Assembly (NCBI GenBank): GCA_021783215.1
Contig: JAJXUB010000002.1
Span: forward strand, 1 to 64,000
Source of the DNA: Actinomycetes bacterium
GTDB lineage: Bacteria > Actinomycetota > Actinomycetes > Actinomycetales > Dermatophilaceae
DNA length: 64,000 bases
Reading direction: 5' to 3'
Made by a program: the position numbers and the translations under genes. The first letter of the stretch is position 1; every line of letters starts with the position of its first letter. The notes under the pieces were generated by a model that made no database searches, was not told the origin of the DNA, and was given only the letters and a program-made list of their open reading frames with translations. Below, one piece after another: positions 28,234-35,921 of the stretch.

Positions 28234-28239
28234 AGCCTA
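28234..28239 (-). promoter_or_regulatory. -10 box, leaderless acyl-CoA synthetase gene
   Basis: TAGGCT on the minus strand ends exactly six bases before the ATG at 28227. Confidence 0.6.
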
Positions 28240-28347
28240 CGCGCGAGTAGCTTGTGCGCGCGCCGGCCCCGGCCCACTCCCCGACGCCGGCGCCGACTGG
28301 TCCTACGGCTGGGGCTGTGGCTTGGGCTTCTCGCGGGGCTGGGACTT

Positions 28348-28397
28348 CTTGCGTCTGCGTAGCTGCGGCCTATGGCCGGCAGTTACGCAGACGCAAG
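28348..28397 (-). terminator. Hairpin terminator after purH
   Basis: An outer 14-base perfect stem (CTTGCGTCTGCGTA with TACGCAGACGCAAG) continues into a GC-rich inner stem closed by a TAT loop, with one bulge. It starts ten bases past the purH stop codon on the minus strand. No T-run follows. Confidence 0.8.
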
Positions 28398-28407
28398 GAG
28401 ACGCACG

Positions 28408-29982
28408 TCAGTGGGCGAAGTGGCGGGTCCCCGTGAAGTAGAGCGAGACCCCGGCCTTCTCGCAGAGGGCGATCGTCTCGTCGTCGCGGATGGAACCGCC
28501 GGGCTCGACGATGGCCACGACCCCTGCCCCGACGAGGACCTCCGGCCCGTCGGCGAAGGGGAAGAACGCGTCGGACGCGGCGACCGACCGCCCCGCCCGC
28601 TCGGCGCCGGCCCGCTGCACGGCGAGGCGGCACGAGTCGACCCGGTTGACCTGCCCCATGCCGACCCCGACGGCCGCGCCGTCCTTGGCCAGGAGGATCG
28701 CGTTCGACTTGACGGCGCGCACCGCATGCCACGCGAACTCCAGGTCGGCCATCGTCCGCTCGTCGACGGCCTTCCCGGCCTTGAGCTGCCAGGCGCTCGG
28801 GTCGTCCCCGGGGGCGTCGACCCGGTCGGCCTCCTGGACGAGGACGCCACCGGTGATCGGCCGCGTCTCGACGGTGCCGCGGCCCTCGGCGAAGTCGGCC
28901 GGCAGCCGGAGGAGCCGGCGGTTCTTCTTCTCCCTGAGGATCTCCAGCGCGTCGGGCTCGAACGCCGGGGCGGCGACGACCTCGGAGAACGTGCCGTTGA
29001 GGGCCGTCGCCATCGCCGCCGTCACGGGGACGTTCGTCGCGACGACCCCGCCGTATGCCGACACCGGGTCCGTCGCGTGCGCCTTGGCATACGCGTCCTC
29101 GACCGTCGCGCCGACCGCGAGACCGCACGGGTTGGCGTGCTTGATGATCGCGACGGTCGGCTGGTCGCCGTGGTCGTACGCGGCGCGGACGGCGGCGTCG
29201 GTGTCGACGTAGTTGTTGTACGACATCTCCTTGCCGTGGAGCTGTTCGGCACTGGCCAGACCCGGACGGCCGTCGCGGTACAGCGCGGCCCGCTGATGCG
29301 GGTTCTCGCCGTAGCGAAGCCCCTGGGCGCGTTCGGCGGCGGTCCCGGCATACGCGGGGAAGCCGGTCCCGTCGGAGGTGTCGGCGTACGTCGAACCCAT
29401 CCACTGCGCGACGGCCGTGTCGTAGGCCGCGGTGTGGGCGAACGCCTCGGCGGCCAGACGCTTGCGCTCCTGAAGGGTGAAGCCCCCCTCGCGGACGGCG
29501 GCCAGGACGCGCCCGTATGCCGAGGGGTTGACCACGACGGCGACGCTCGGATGGTTCTTGGCCGCCGCGCGGACCATCGACGGGCCGCCGATGTCGATCT
29601 GCTCGACGCACTCGTCGGGGCTCGCGCCCGAGGCGACGGTCTGACGGAAGGGGTAGAGGTTGCCGACGACGAGCTCGAACGGCTCGATGGCCAGGTCGGC
29701 GAGCTGCCGCACGTGCTCGGGCTTGCGGGTGTCGGCGAGGATCCCGGCGTGGACCTTCGGGTGGAGGGTCTTGACGCGGCCCTCGAGGCACTCGGGGAAG
29801 CCGGTGAGGTCGGCGACCTCTGTCACGGGGATGCCCAGGGACTCGATGAGCCTCGCCGACCCCCCGGTGCTGACGATGGCGACGCCCTCGTCGTGGAGGC
29901 CGCGGGCGAGGTCCGCCAGGCCGGCCTTGTCGTAGACGGAGACGAGCGCGCGGTGGATGGGGCGACGGCCGTCGGTGGTCAT
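28408..29982 (-). CDS. purH: AICAR transformylase/IMP cyclohydrolase
   Basis: A 524-residue bifunctional enzyme for the last two steps of IMP synthesis. The N-terminal MGS-like cyclohydrolase domain (residues ~1-195) has [31 protein letters not shown] and NLYPF. The C-terminal transformylase domain has [26 protein letters not shown] with the catalytic Lys-His, [10 protein letters not shown] and GGSIRDDE. Length is typical. GAGGAG at 29988-29993 is a clear ribosome binding site six bases before the ATG. A ZTP-type riboswitch lies between this site and the promoter, so expression should respond to ZMP/ZTP, the precursor that builds up when 10-formyl-THF is short. Confidence 0.97.
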   Translation of the reverse strand: MTTDGRRPIHRALVSVYDKAGLADLARGLHDEGVAIVSTGGSARLIESLGIPVTEVADLTGFPECLEGRVKTLHPKVHAGILADTRKPEHVRQLADLAIEPFELVVGNLYPFRQTVASGASPDECVEQIDIGGPSMVRAAAKNHPSVAVVVNPSAYGRVLAAVREGGFTLQERKRLAAEAFAHTAAYDTAVAQWMGSTYADTSDGTGFPAYAGTAAERAQGLRYGENPHQRAALYRDGRPGLASAEQLHGKEMSYNNYVDTDAAVRAAYDHGDQPTVAIIKHANPCGLAVGATVEDAYAKAHATDPVSAYGGVVATNVPVTAAMATALNGTFSEVVAAPAFEPDALEILREKKNRRLLRLPADFAEGRGTVETRPITGGVLVQEADRVDAPGDDPSAWQLKAGKAVDERTMADLEFAWHAVRAVKSNAILLAKDGAAVGVGMGQVNRVDSCRLAVQRAGAERAGRSVAASDAFFPFADGPEVLVGAGVVAIVEPGGSIRDDETIALCEKAGVSLYFTGTRHFAH

Positions 29983-30002
29983 GGGTGCTCCTCGGTGGTG
30001 GT

Positions 30003-30076
30003 GCGCACCCAGGCGGGCGATGCGCGCGTCATGACTTCCCGGTGGTGTCCCACCTGCGCCAGTCGTCGTGGAGGGT
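30003..30076 (-). promoter_or_regulatory. ZTP (pfl) riboswitch upstream of purH
   Basis: Read on the minus strand, the leader contains the conserved pfl-motif parts in order: CGACTGGCG (30065-30057), the GGTGGGA...CCACC hairpin (30054-30041) running into CCGGGAAG, and downstream CCGCCTGGG (30016-30008). This class senses ZMP/ZTP and controls purine and folate genes, which fits purH. The ATG is about 20 bases beyond the 3' conserved part with no terminator between, so control of translation initiation is more likely than attenuation. That last point is inference. Confidence 0.85.
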
Positions 30077-30079
30077 GCC

Positions 30080-30085
30080 AGCGTA
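30080..30085 (-). promoter_or_regulatory. -10 box of the purH transcript
   Basis: TTGTACGCT on the minus strand contains a TACGCT hexamer. Transcription would start near 30073, exactly at the 5' edge of the riboswitch. Confidence 0.5.
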
Positions 30086-30106
30086 CAAGCCGACGGCGGC
30101 CGGCGG

Positions 30107-30158
30107 GCCGGGGGTCCGCCTGCCGACGCCGAGCCGGGGGTCCGGCTGCCGACGCCGG
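30107..30158. repeat. Two 26-base tandem repeats upstream of purH promoter
   Basis: Units 30107-30132 and 30133-30158 both begin GCCGGGGGTCC and contain CTGCCGACGCC. They differ at one position within the first 24 bases and again at the last base. They end about 22 bases upstream of the purH -10 hexamer. They may be a duplicated regulator site or slippage in GC-rich DNA. The rest of the 275-base purN-purH gap (30159-30257) shows nothing else I can support. Confidence 0.6.
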
Positions 30159-30257
30159 GCTTCGTGGCTGCCCGAGTGCGCCGTGGGGCCGCGTGGCGCC
30201 GTCGCCCGGCCTTTTCGCGCGGGGGCCGGTTCGCCCCTGGGGCGCAAACCCCGCAGG

Positions 30258-30875
30258 TCAGTCGGAGTGCACGCGGACGTGGCGGCCGTCGACGGTGAAA
30301 CCGTCACGAACCATGCGGCCGACCCAGTCGACGAGCTGAGGGCGTTCCGAGGCCTTGATCCGCTCGGTCAGGCTCTCCTCGGTGTCGTCGTCGAGGACGG
30401 GCACGGCGCACTGGGCGACGATCGCGCCCGTGTCGACCCCGTCGTCGACGACGAAGAGGGTGGCGCCGGTGACCTTGACGCCGTACGCGAGGGCGTCCCG
30501 TGGCCCGTGGACCCCCGGGAAGCTCGGCAGCAGGGCGTTGTGGCTGTTGACGTAGCGCCCCCCGAACCGGGCGAGGAACGCCGGCCCGACGAGCTTGAGG
30601 AACCCCGCGCTGATGACGAGCTCCGGCTCGAACCCGGCGACCGTCGCCGCGAGCGCCGCGTCCCACTCGGCGCGCGTCGCGAAGTCCGTCACCCGAAGGA
30701 CGAAGGTCGGGATGCCGGCGGTCCGGGCCCGCTCCTCCCCCATGGTCCCGGGCCGGTCCGCCCCGACGGCGACGACGCGCACCCCGTATGCCGGGTCCTC
30801 CGCCGCGTCGAGCAGCGCCTGGAGCAGGGTGCCGGAACCGGAGACGAGGACGACGACGGGATGGGGCTCGGTCAC
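30258..30875 (-). CDS. purN: Phosphoribosylglycinamide formyltransferase
   Basis: A 205-residue enzyme that formylates GAR with 10-formyl-THF in purine synthesis. The phosphate-binding [14 protein letters not shown], the catalytic N...H in [12 protein letters not shown] and the Asp in [11 protein letters not shown] are conserved. The GTG at 30875 is ten bases after the DUF6350 stop; a TAACGT hexamer (30883-30888) that overlaps that stop lies seven bases upstream, so it could have its own leaderless promoter as well as operon read-through. It precedes purH in the same direction, with the riboswitch leader between them. Confidence 0.95.
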   Translation of the reverse strand: MTEPHPVVVLVSGSGTLLQALLDAAEDPAYGVRVVAVGADRPGTMGEERARTAGIPTFVLRVTDFATRAEWDAALAATVAGFEPELVISAGFLKLVGPAFLARFGGRYVNSHNALLPSFPGVHGPRDALAYGVKVTGATLFVVDDGVDTGAIVAQCAVPVLDDDTEESLTERIKASERPQLVDWVGRMVRDGFTVDGRHVRVHSD

Positions 30876-30885
30876 GGCGCCAACG

Positions 30886-32094
30886 TTAGCGGCGGTGCAG
30901 GCGCCACTGGTCGGCGGCGACCGGCAGCAGCGCCCCGAAACACAGCTCGACGGCGAGCAGCCCCGTCATGAGCAGGGCCGGGGCCCCGACGTCGGACAGC
31001 CGGAAGGCGCCCCAGGACCCGCCCCCGAAGGCGTCGAGCAGGCCGACGAGCAACGCCGCGAGCAGCGCAGCCGTCGCCGCGACGGACGCCTTCGTCCAGC
31101 CGCGGGCGAGGCGCGCCATCGACCCGACGACGCGCGTGCCGATGTAGGCGCCCAGACCGACGGGGATGAGGACGACGCCGGCGACGACCATGGGGAACCT
31201 CCCCGGCGACGGGAGGCTCGCGAGGAACGGGACCATCGGCATGAGCCCCGCCTGGGAGGCCGTCCACGTCGTCGACGCCCCGGCGACGACGTGGACGCCG
31301 CTGCCGGCGGCGAAGGACATCCCCCACAGGCCGAGGTTGGGGACGACGCTCAGCTGCCCCGCCCAGAGGAGGACGTCGCCGACGAAGCCGGCGTGCAGCT
31401 CGCCGGTCACGTGGACGATGTCTCCGAAGGACAGGACGACCCCGACGAGCACCATGAGGGCCCCGGTGGCGACGGTCGCGGCGGTGCCCCGCAGCGCGGG
31501 GCCCAGGGCCCGCCGGAGCGTCGACGGGAGCGGGAGCGCGCCGAGCGGCCCCTCCGTTCCCACGTCACGGCAGTGCCACGTCAGGCCGAGCAGGCAGCCG
31601 GCCGCGGGGGTCGCGACGAGCACGAAAAGGGCGGACCACCAGGCCGGCCGGGCGGGCAGGAAGAGGGTGAGGAGCGAGAGGAGGGCGCCGGTGACGGCAT
31701 ACGAGCCGATGAACGCCCCGTAGGCGCGAAGCAGGCGGAGCCCGACGAGGCCACGCCACGTCGGGCCGTCGAGGCCGACGGATGCCGTCAGCCGCCGCGC
31801 GGACCAGGCGAGCGCGGCGAGGACGGCCGCGGTCCACAGCAGCGGGGTGAAGGCGAGGGTCGCGCTCCCGGCCGAGATCCGCGCGCCCTGGGCGAGGAAC
31901 CAGCCGTCGACCCCCAGGGCGGTGGCCTGGCCGACCCCGGCCGTCGCCGAGGAGGCGGCGGCGAAGGCAAGGAGGGCGACGACGACCGGGACGGCGGCCG
32001 TCGCGAGCGCCGCGGAGGCTCCGCCCCGGGCGGCGGTCAGGAGCGGTACGCGGTCGGCCAGCGTCGTGTGCCGTAGGCGGTCGAGGACGGTCAT
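30886..32094 (-). CDS. DUF6350 multi-spanning membrane protein
   Basis: A protein of about 402 residues (411 if the upstream ATG at 32121 is used) with around nine hydrophobic segments and few charged loops, matching the actinobacterial DUF6350 family. Members usually lie between sucCD and purN, as here. Function is unknown; transport is possible but unsupported. Internal GLLDAFGGGSWGAFRLSDVG is one of the more polar stretches. The position of the start is uncertain because neither ATG has a good ribosome binding site. A perfect 50-base palindrome lies upstream. Confidence 0.8.
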   Translation of the reverse strand: MTVLDRLRHTTLADRVPLLTAARGGASAALATAAVPVVVALLAFAAASSATAGVGQATALGVDGWFLAQGARISAGSATLAFTPLLWTAAVLAALAWSARRLTASVGLDGPTWRGLVGLRLLRAYGAFIGSYAVTGALLSLLTLFLPARPAWWSALFVLVATPAAGCLLGLTWHCRDVGTEGPLGALPLPSTLRRALGPALRGTAATVATGALMVLVGVVLSFGDIVHVTGELHAGFVGDVLLWAGQLSVVPNLGLWGMSFAAGSGVHVVAGASTTWTASQAGLMPMVPFLASLPSPGRFPMVVAGVVLIPVGLGAYIGTRVVGSMARLARGWTKASVAATAALLAALLVGLLDAFGGGSWGAFRLSDVGAPALLMTGLLAVELCFGALLPVAADQWRLHRR

Positions 32095-32216
32095 CGGGTT
32101 CAGTGTGGGCGATCCCGACATCCTCGAGAACGACGCAACGCCGGGGGACGGCGAAGTGGCTCGGGAAGATCCCCGCCAGCCGGCCTCCCCCGCCTCCCCG
32201 CCGCCCGCACAGCGCG

Positions 32217-32266
32217 ACCTACCGCCTGGTACTGGTCGTGATCACGACCAGTACCAGGCGGTAGGT
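32217..32266. repeat. Perfect 50-bp palindrome, copy 1
   Basis: The 50 bases are fully self-complementary with no loop, centred between 32241 and 32242 on CGTGATCACG. The left end reads ACCTACCGCCTGGTACTGG. It lies 56 bases beyond the sucD stop codon and upstream of the DUF6350 gene. An identical copy is at 52495-52544. As RNA it would fold into a very stable hairpin, so it may end sucCD transcription; the exact identity of two copies suggests more than that. Confidence 0.95.
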
Positions 32267-32322
32267 GAGGAAATCGGCGGGGGCGTATGCCAGGCAATGC
32301 CGGGCACCGGCATACGCGGGGA

Positions 32323-33228
32323 CTAGGCCGAGGCGGCCTGCGCGAGCTGCACCATGATCGCCCGCATGAGGTCGGCGGTCTCGGACGGCGTCTTGCCGAC
32401 CTGGACCCCGGCCGCCTCGAGGGCCTCCTTCTTCGCCTGCGCCGTGCCCGAGGAACCGGTGACGATGGCACCGGCGTGGCCCATCGTCTTGCCCTCCGGC
32501 GCGGTGAAGCCGGCGACGTAGCCGACGACGGGCTTCGTCACGTGGTCCTTGATGTAGGCGGCCGCGCGCTCCTCGGCGTCGCCGCCGATCTCGCCGATCA
32601 TGACGATGGCGTCCGTGTCGGGGTCGTTCTGGAACGCCTCGAGACAGTCGATGTGGGTCGTCCCGATGACCGGGTCGCCACCGATGCCGACGGCCGTCGA
32701 CATCCCGTGGTCGCGCAGCTCGTACATCATCTGGTAGGTCAGGGTGCCCGACTTGCTGACGAGCCCGATCCGGCCGGGCCCGCAGATGTCGGCCGGGATG
32801 ATGCCGGCGTTGGACAGGCCGGGGCTGATGATGCCGGGGCAGTTCGGCCCGATGATCCGCGTCGTGCCCTTGTCCCTGGCGTAGCTGTAGAGCTCGGCCG
32901 TGTCCCGGACCGCGACGCCCTCGGTGATGATGACGAGCAGGGGGATGCCCGCGTCGATGGCCTCGATGGCGGCAGCCTTGGCGAACGCCGGCGGGACGAA
33001 CCCGACGGAGACGTTCGCCCCGGTCTGCGCCATGGCCTCGGCGACGGTCCCGAAGACGGGAACCTCCGTGCCGCCGGGGAAGCCGACCGTCGTGCCCGCC
33101 TTGCGCGGGTTGACGCCGCCGACGACGTTGGAGCCGCTGGCGAGCATGCGGGTCGTGTGCTTCGTGCCCTCGGAACCGGTCATCCCTTGGACGATGATCT
33201 TGCTGTCTGCGTTGAGGAAGATCGCCAT
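32323..33228 (-). CDS. sucD: Succinyl-CoA synthetase alpha subunit
   Basis: A 301-residue subunit that binds CoA and carries the phosphorylated His. The Rossmann part ([16 protein letters not shown]), [20 protein letters not shown] and the active-site His region GHAGAIVTG are intact. With SucC it converts succinyl-CoA to succinate with substrate-level phosphorylation. The ATG at 33228 lies 23 bases after the sucC stop. It is the last gene of sucCD before the 50-base palindrome. Confidence 0.97.
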   Translation of the reverse strand: MAIFLNADSKIIVQGMTGSEGTKHTTRMLASGSNVVGGVNPRKAGTTVGFPGGTEVPVFGTVAEAMAQTGANVSVGFVPPAFAKAAAIEAIDAGIPLLVIITEGVAVRDTAELYSYARDKGTTRIIGPNCPGIISPGLSNAGIIPADICGPGRIGLVSKSGTLTYQMMYELRDHGMSTAVGIGGDPVIGTTHIDCLEAFQNDPDTDAIVMIGEIGGDAEERAAAYIKDHVTKPVVGYVAGFTAPEGKTMGHAGAIVTGSSGTAQAKKEALEAAGVQVGKTPSETADLMRAIMVQLAQAASA

Positions 33229-33251
33229 GGTCTTTGTGTATGCCTTCCCGT

Positions 33252-34439
33252 TCAGCTCGCGGCGGCCGCGAGCTCGGCGACCTTCTTGGCCGCACCGTCC
33301 ATGGTCTCCTCGATGGTCACGAGGGGGTGGTTGAACTCGGCGAGGATCCGCCGGCCTTCGGCGACGTTGTTGCCGTCCAGGCGGACGACGAGGGGCTTGT
33401 CCTCCTCGCCGCCCAGCGCCTGGAGCGCCTGGACGATCCCGTTGGCGACGGCGTCGCACGCGGTGATCCCGCCGAAGACGTTGACGAACACGGCCTTGAC
33501 CTGCGGGTCGCCGAGGATGATGTGGAGCCCGTCCGTCATGACCTGGGCCGAGGCGCCCCCGCCGATGTCGAGGAAGTTCGCCGGCTTGGCCTGGCCGCCG
33601 GTGTAGTCCTCACCGGCATACGCGACGACGTCGAGGGTGCTCATGACGAGCCCCGCCCCGTTGCCGATGATCCCGACGTTGCCGTCGAGCTTGACGTAGT
33701 TGAGGCCCTTCTCCTTGGCGAGCGCCTCGAGCGGGTCGGCGGCGGCCGTGTCGACGAGCGCGGCGTGCTCTGGCTGGCGGAAGTCGGCGTTGCCGTCGAG
33801 GGTCACCTTGCCGTCGAGGGCGACGACGGCGCCGTCCTCGGTCTGGACGAGGGGGTTCACCTCGACGAGGCTCGCGTCCTCGTCGTGGTAGACGTCCCAC
33901 AGCCGCTGGAGGACGGGGACGATCTTGGCGCCCGTCTGCGCGTCGAACCCCGCCGCCGCGACGATCTCGCGGGCCTTGGCCTCGTCGATGCCGACGTTGG
34001 GGTCGACGGCGACCTTCGCGAGCGCATCGGGGCGCTCGACGGCGAGTTGCTCGATCTCCATGCCCCCCTCCTTGGAGCACATGGCGAGGTAGGTCCGGTT
34101 GGCCCGGTCGAGCAGGAGCGAGAAGTAGTACTCCTCGGCGATCTTCGCGCCCTGGGCGATCATGACGGTCCCGACCGTGTGACCCTTGATGTCCATCCCG
34201 AGGATCTGGCCGGCGAGGCGCTCGGCCTCCTCGGGAGACGTGGCGACCTTGACGCCGCCGGCCTTGCCGCGGCCGCCCGTCTTGACCTGCGCCTTGACGA
34301 CCGTCACGCCACCGCTCTGGGCGCCGATCCGCTCGGCCGCCGCCCGGGCCTGCTCGGGGGTCGTCGCGACCGCGCCGGCCAGGACCGGCACGCCGTGCTT
34401 CTCGAACATGTCACGTGCTTGGTACTCGAAGAGGTCCAC
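33252..34439 (-). CDS. sucC: Succinyl-CoA synthetase beta subunit
   Basis: A 395-residue ATP-grasp subunit that provides the nucleotide and succinate sites. Motifs: [52 protein letters not shown], and [12 protein letters not shown] / VFGGITACD near the C-terminus. Length is typical. The start is a GTG at 34439. A TAATCT hexamer at 34482-34487 could be the -10 of the sucCD transcript, giving a leader of about 35 bases with GAAGGATGG as a weak ribosome binding site. Confidence 0.97.
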   Translation of the reverse strand: MDLFEYQARDMFEKHGVPVLAGAVATTPEQARAAAERIGAQSGGVTVVKAQVKTGGRGKAGGVKVATSPEEAERLAGQILGMDIKGHTVGTVMIAQGAKIAEEYYFSLLLDRANRTYLAMCSKEGGMEIEQLAVERPDALAKVAVDPNVGIDEAKAREIVAAAGFDAQTGAKIVPVLQRLWDVYHDEDASLVEVNPLVQTEDGAVVALDGKVTLDGNADFRQPEHAALVDTAAADPLEALAKEKGLNYVKLDGNVGIIGNGAGLVMSTLDVVAYAGEDYTGGQAKPANFLDIGGGASAQVMTDGLHIILGDPQVKAVFVNVFGGITACDAVANGIVQALQALGGEEDKPLVVRLDGNNVAEGRRILAEFNHPLVTIEETMDGAAKKVAELAAAAS

Positions 34440-34481
34440 GTCGAGACATCCATCCTTCGTCGGTCGGGCCGGTCGATGCCG

Positions 34482-34487
34482 AGATTA
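34482..34487 (-). promoter_or_regulatory. Possible -10 box of sucCD
   Basis: TAATCT on the minus strand, about 43 bases before the sucC start codon. It is the best TAnnnT match in this 164-base gap. I see no clear -35. Confidence 0.35.
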
Positions 34488-34541
34488 GCGCCGCCACGAC
34501 ACGGCAGCGGCTCGGGGGTCGCCCGGGACAAGAATCTCACG

Positions 34542-34588
34542 CCCGTTGGGCGGGTTCGCTCGACGAGCGGTCGGCGGTGCCCAACGGG
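34542..34588 (-). terminator. Hairpin after the B12-binding subunit gene
   Basis: CCCGTTGGGC (34542-34551) pairs perfectly with GCCCAACGGG (34579-34588). The 27-base loop contains a smaller hairpin, GCTCGACGAGC. It lies 15 bases past the stop codon of the minus-strand mutase small-subunit gene, so a terminator is likely. Confidence 0.65.
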
Positions 34589-34603
34589 TGGGCATACGGG
34601 CGG

Positions 34604-35005
34604 TCAGGCCGGGACGACGGCGCCCCGGACCCAGTCGACGATCTCCGTCGTCGTCGCGCCGGGGGTGAAGACCTTCGCGACGCCCATCTCGGTCAGAGCG
34701 GGGATGTCGTCGTCGGGAATGATGCCGCCGCCGAAGACGATGATGTCCGTGGCGTCCCGCTCGGACAGCAGGTCGACGACCCGCTTGAAGAGCGTCATGT
34801 GGGCGCCGGAGAGGATGGACAGCCCGACGGCGTCGGCGTCCTCCTGGATCGCGGCCTCGACGATCTGCTCGGGCGTCTGGTGCAGCCCGGTGTAGACGAC
34901 CTCCATGCCGGCGTCGCGGAGGGCTCGGGCGACGACCTTGGCCCCCCGGTCGTGGCCGTCCAGCCCCGGCTTCGCCACGACGATCCTCAACGGTGAGTCG
35001 GTCAT
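34604..35005 (-). CDS. B12-binding small subunit of acyl-CoA mutase
   Basis: A 133-residue cobalamin-binding domain equal to the C-terminal domain of methylmalonyl-CoA mutase. The base-off/His-on signature [18 protein letters not shown] supplies the lower axial His; [10 protein letters not shown] and [10 protein letters not shown] complete the nucleotide-loop pocket. It lacks any catalytic barrel, and the large subunit encoded at 8600-10186 lacks this domain, so the two probably form one enzyme although their genes are 24 kb apart. The ATG at 35005 follows TAGGAT by six bases. Confidence 0.92.
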   Translation of the reverse strand: MTDSPLRIVVAKPGLDGHDRGAKVVARALRDAGMEVVYTGLHQTPEQIVEAAIQEDADAVGLSILSGAHMTLFKRVVDLLSERDATDIIVFGGGIIPDDDIPALTEMGVAKVFTPGATTTEIVDWVRGAVVPA

Positions 35006-35011
35006 GGCCTG

Positions 35012-35017
35012 ATCCTA
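35012..35017 (-). promoter_or_regulatory. -10 box, leaderless B12-subunit gene
   Basis: TAGGAT on the minus strand ends six bases before the ATG at 35005. The mutase large-subunit gene has the same arrangement (TAGCCT, six bases). Confidence 0.6.
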
Positions 35018-35038
35018 GCGCCGGGCCAGGGGCGGGAT

Positions 35039-35066
35039 TTGCGTAACGAACGAGTAACGGTAGTCT
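35039..35066 (+). promoter_or_regulatory. Promoter of the M23 peptidase gene
   Basis: TTGCGT (35039-35044), 16 bases, then TAGTCT (35061-35066) is a fair sigma-70 type promoter. It predicts a start near 35073 and a leader of about 75 bases before the GTG at 35150. The leader has short inverted repeats (CACCCCTGGGGGTG near 35088) but no riboswitch consensus that I recognise. Confidence 0.5.
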
Positions 35067-35149
35067 GGCGCATCGACGACGTGCTCACCCCTGGGGGTGG
35101 GCCTCGCCCCCTGTCACTGGTCGTCCCACCAGGAAGCTGGTACCCAACC

Positions 35150-35914
35150 GTGAGCTCGACGCGGTATGCCGGTCGGCACTGTTCCCGGCATGCTGCGCCT
35201 CGACCGGAACCTCGCGTCCTCCGTCTGCGCGTGCTCGTCCCATCGGCCGCCGTTGCCCTCGTCGCCACGGCGAGCGTCGTGACCATGGCCGACCGCGGCT
35301 CGGCGAGCCCCATGGCCGCCCTGGGCCTGGAGAGCGCATCCGGCTCCCCCATCACGGTCGGGCTCGCCGACGCACAGTCCGCCGAGATGCTCGCGGACTC
35401 GGCACTACTCGACCAGCGCCGGTCGGCGGCCACCCTCGAGAGCGCCGCGTTCGCCGGCCGCCAGCTGACGGCGTTGGCCGCCGCCCGGTCCAAGCAGCGC
35501 GCGGCCCTCACCGCCGCCTACGCCCGCCGGTGGGTCATGCCCGTCCTCGGCGCCCGCTTCACCTCACCGTTCGGCCCGCGCTGGGGCCGGATGCACGAGG
35601 GTGACGACCTCGCGTGCCCGACGGGCACCCCGATCTACGCCATGTCCACCGGCGTCGTCACGTACGTCGGCTGGTGGGGCGGCGGCGGCAACACGACCCA
35701 GATCCGTTACTGGGACGGCACGGTCGCCTACTACGCCCACCAGAGCGACGTCGAGGTGAGCGTCGGGCAGTCCGTCAGCCCGGGCCAGGTCGTCGGCCTC
35801 GTCGGAAGCACGGGCGACGCGACCGGGCCGCACCTGCACCTGGAGATCCACCCGGACGGCGGCCGTCCCATCGACCCGCGGCCCTGGATGGCCGCGCACG
35901 GGCTGGTCTACTGA
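35150..35914 (+). CDS. Exported M23 family metallopeptidase
   Basis: A 254-residue predicted cell-wall hydrolase. A positively charged N-terminus and hydrophobic segment (VLVPSAAVALVATASVV) act as signal or anchor, followed by a helical region (~residues 60-120) and a LytM/M23 domain. The zinc motifs HEGDD (HxxxD) and HLH in GPHLHLEIHPDG are present, with the ASPFGPRWGR-type entry seen as TSPFGPRWGRMH. It probably cleaves peptide cross-bridges or acts in daughter-cell separation. The GTG at 35150 is the best start I can see, with AGGAAG somewhat far upstream. It ends eight bases from the convergent pcrA stop. Confidence 0.87.
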   Translation: MSSTRYAGRHCSRHAAPRPEPRVLRLRVLVPSAAVALVATASVVTMADRGSASPMAALGLESASGSPITVGLADAQSAEMLADSALLDQRRSAATLESAAFAGRQLTALAAARSKQRAALTAAYARRWVMPVLGARFTSPFGPRWGRMHEGDDLACPTGTPIYAMSTGVVTYVGWWGGGGNTTQIRYWDGTVAYYAHQSDVEVSVGQSVSPGQVVGLVGSTGDATGPHLHLEIHPDGGRPIDPRPWMAAHGLVY

Positions 35915-35921
35915 CGCGTGC

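Noticed and set aside
35073-35150. A c-di-AMP (ydaO) riboswitch before the M23 peptidase gene
   Set aside because: Such genes often have one in actinobacteria, but I cannot find the conserved ydaO segments. Only short hairpins are visible in a leader of about 75 bases.
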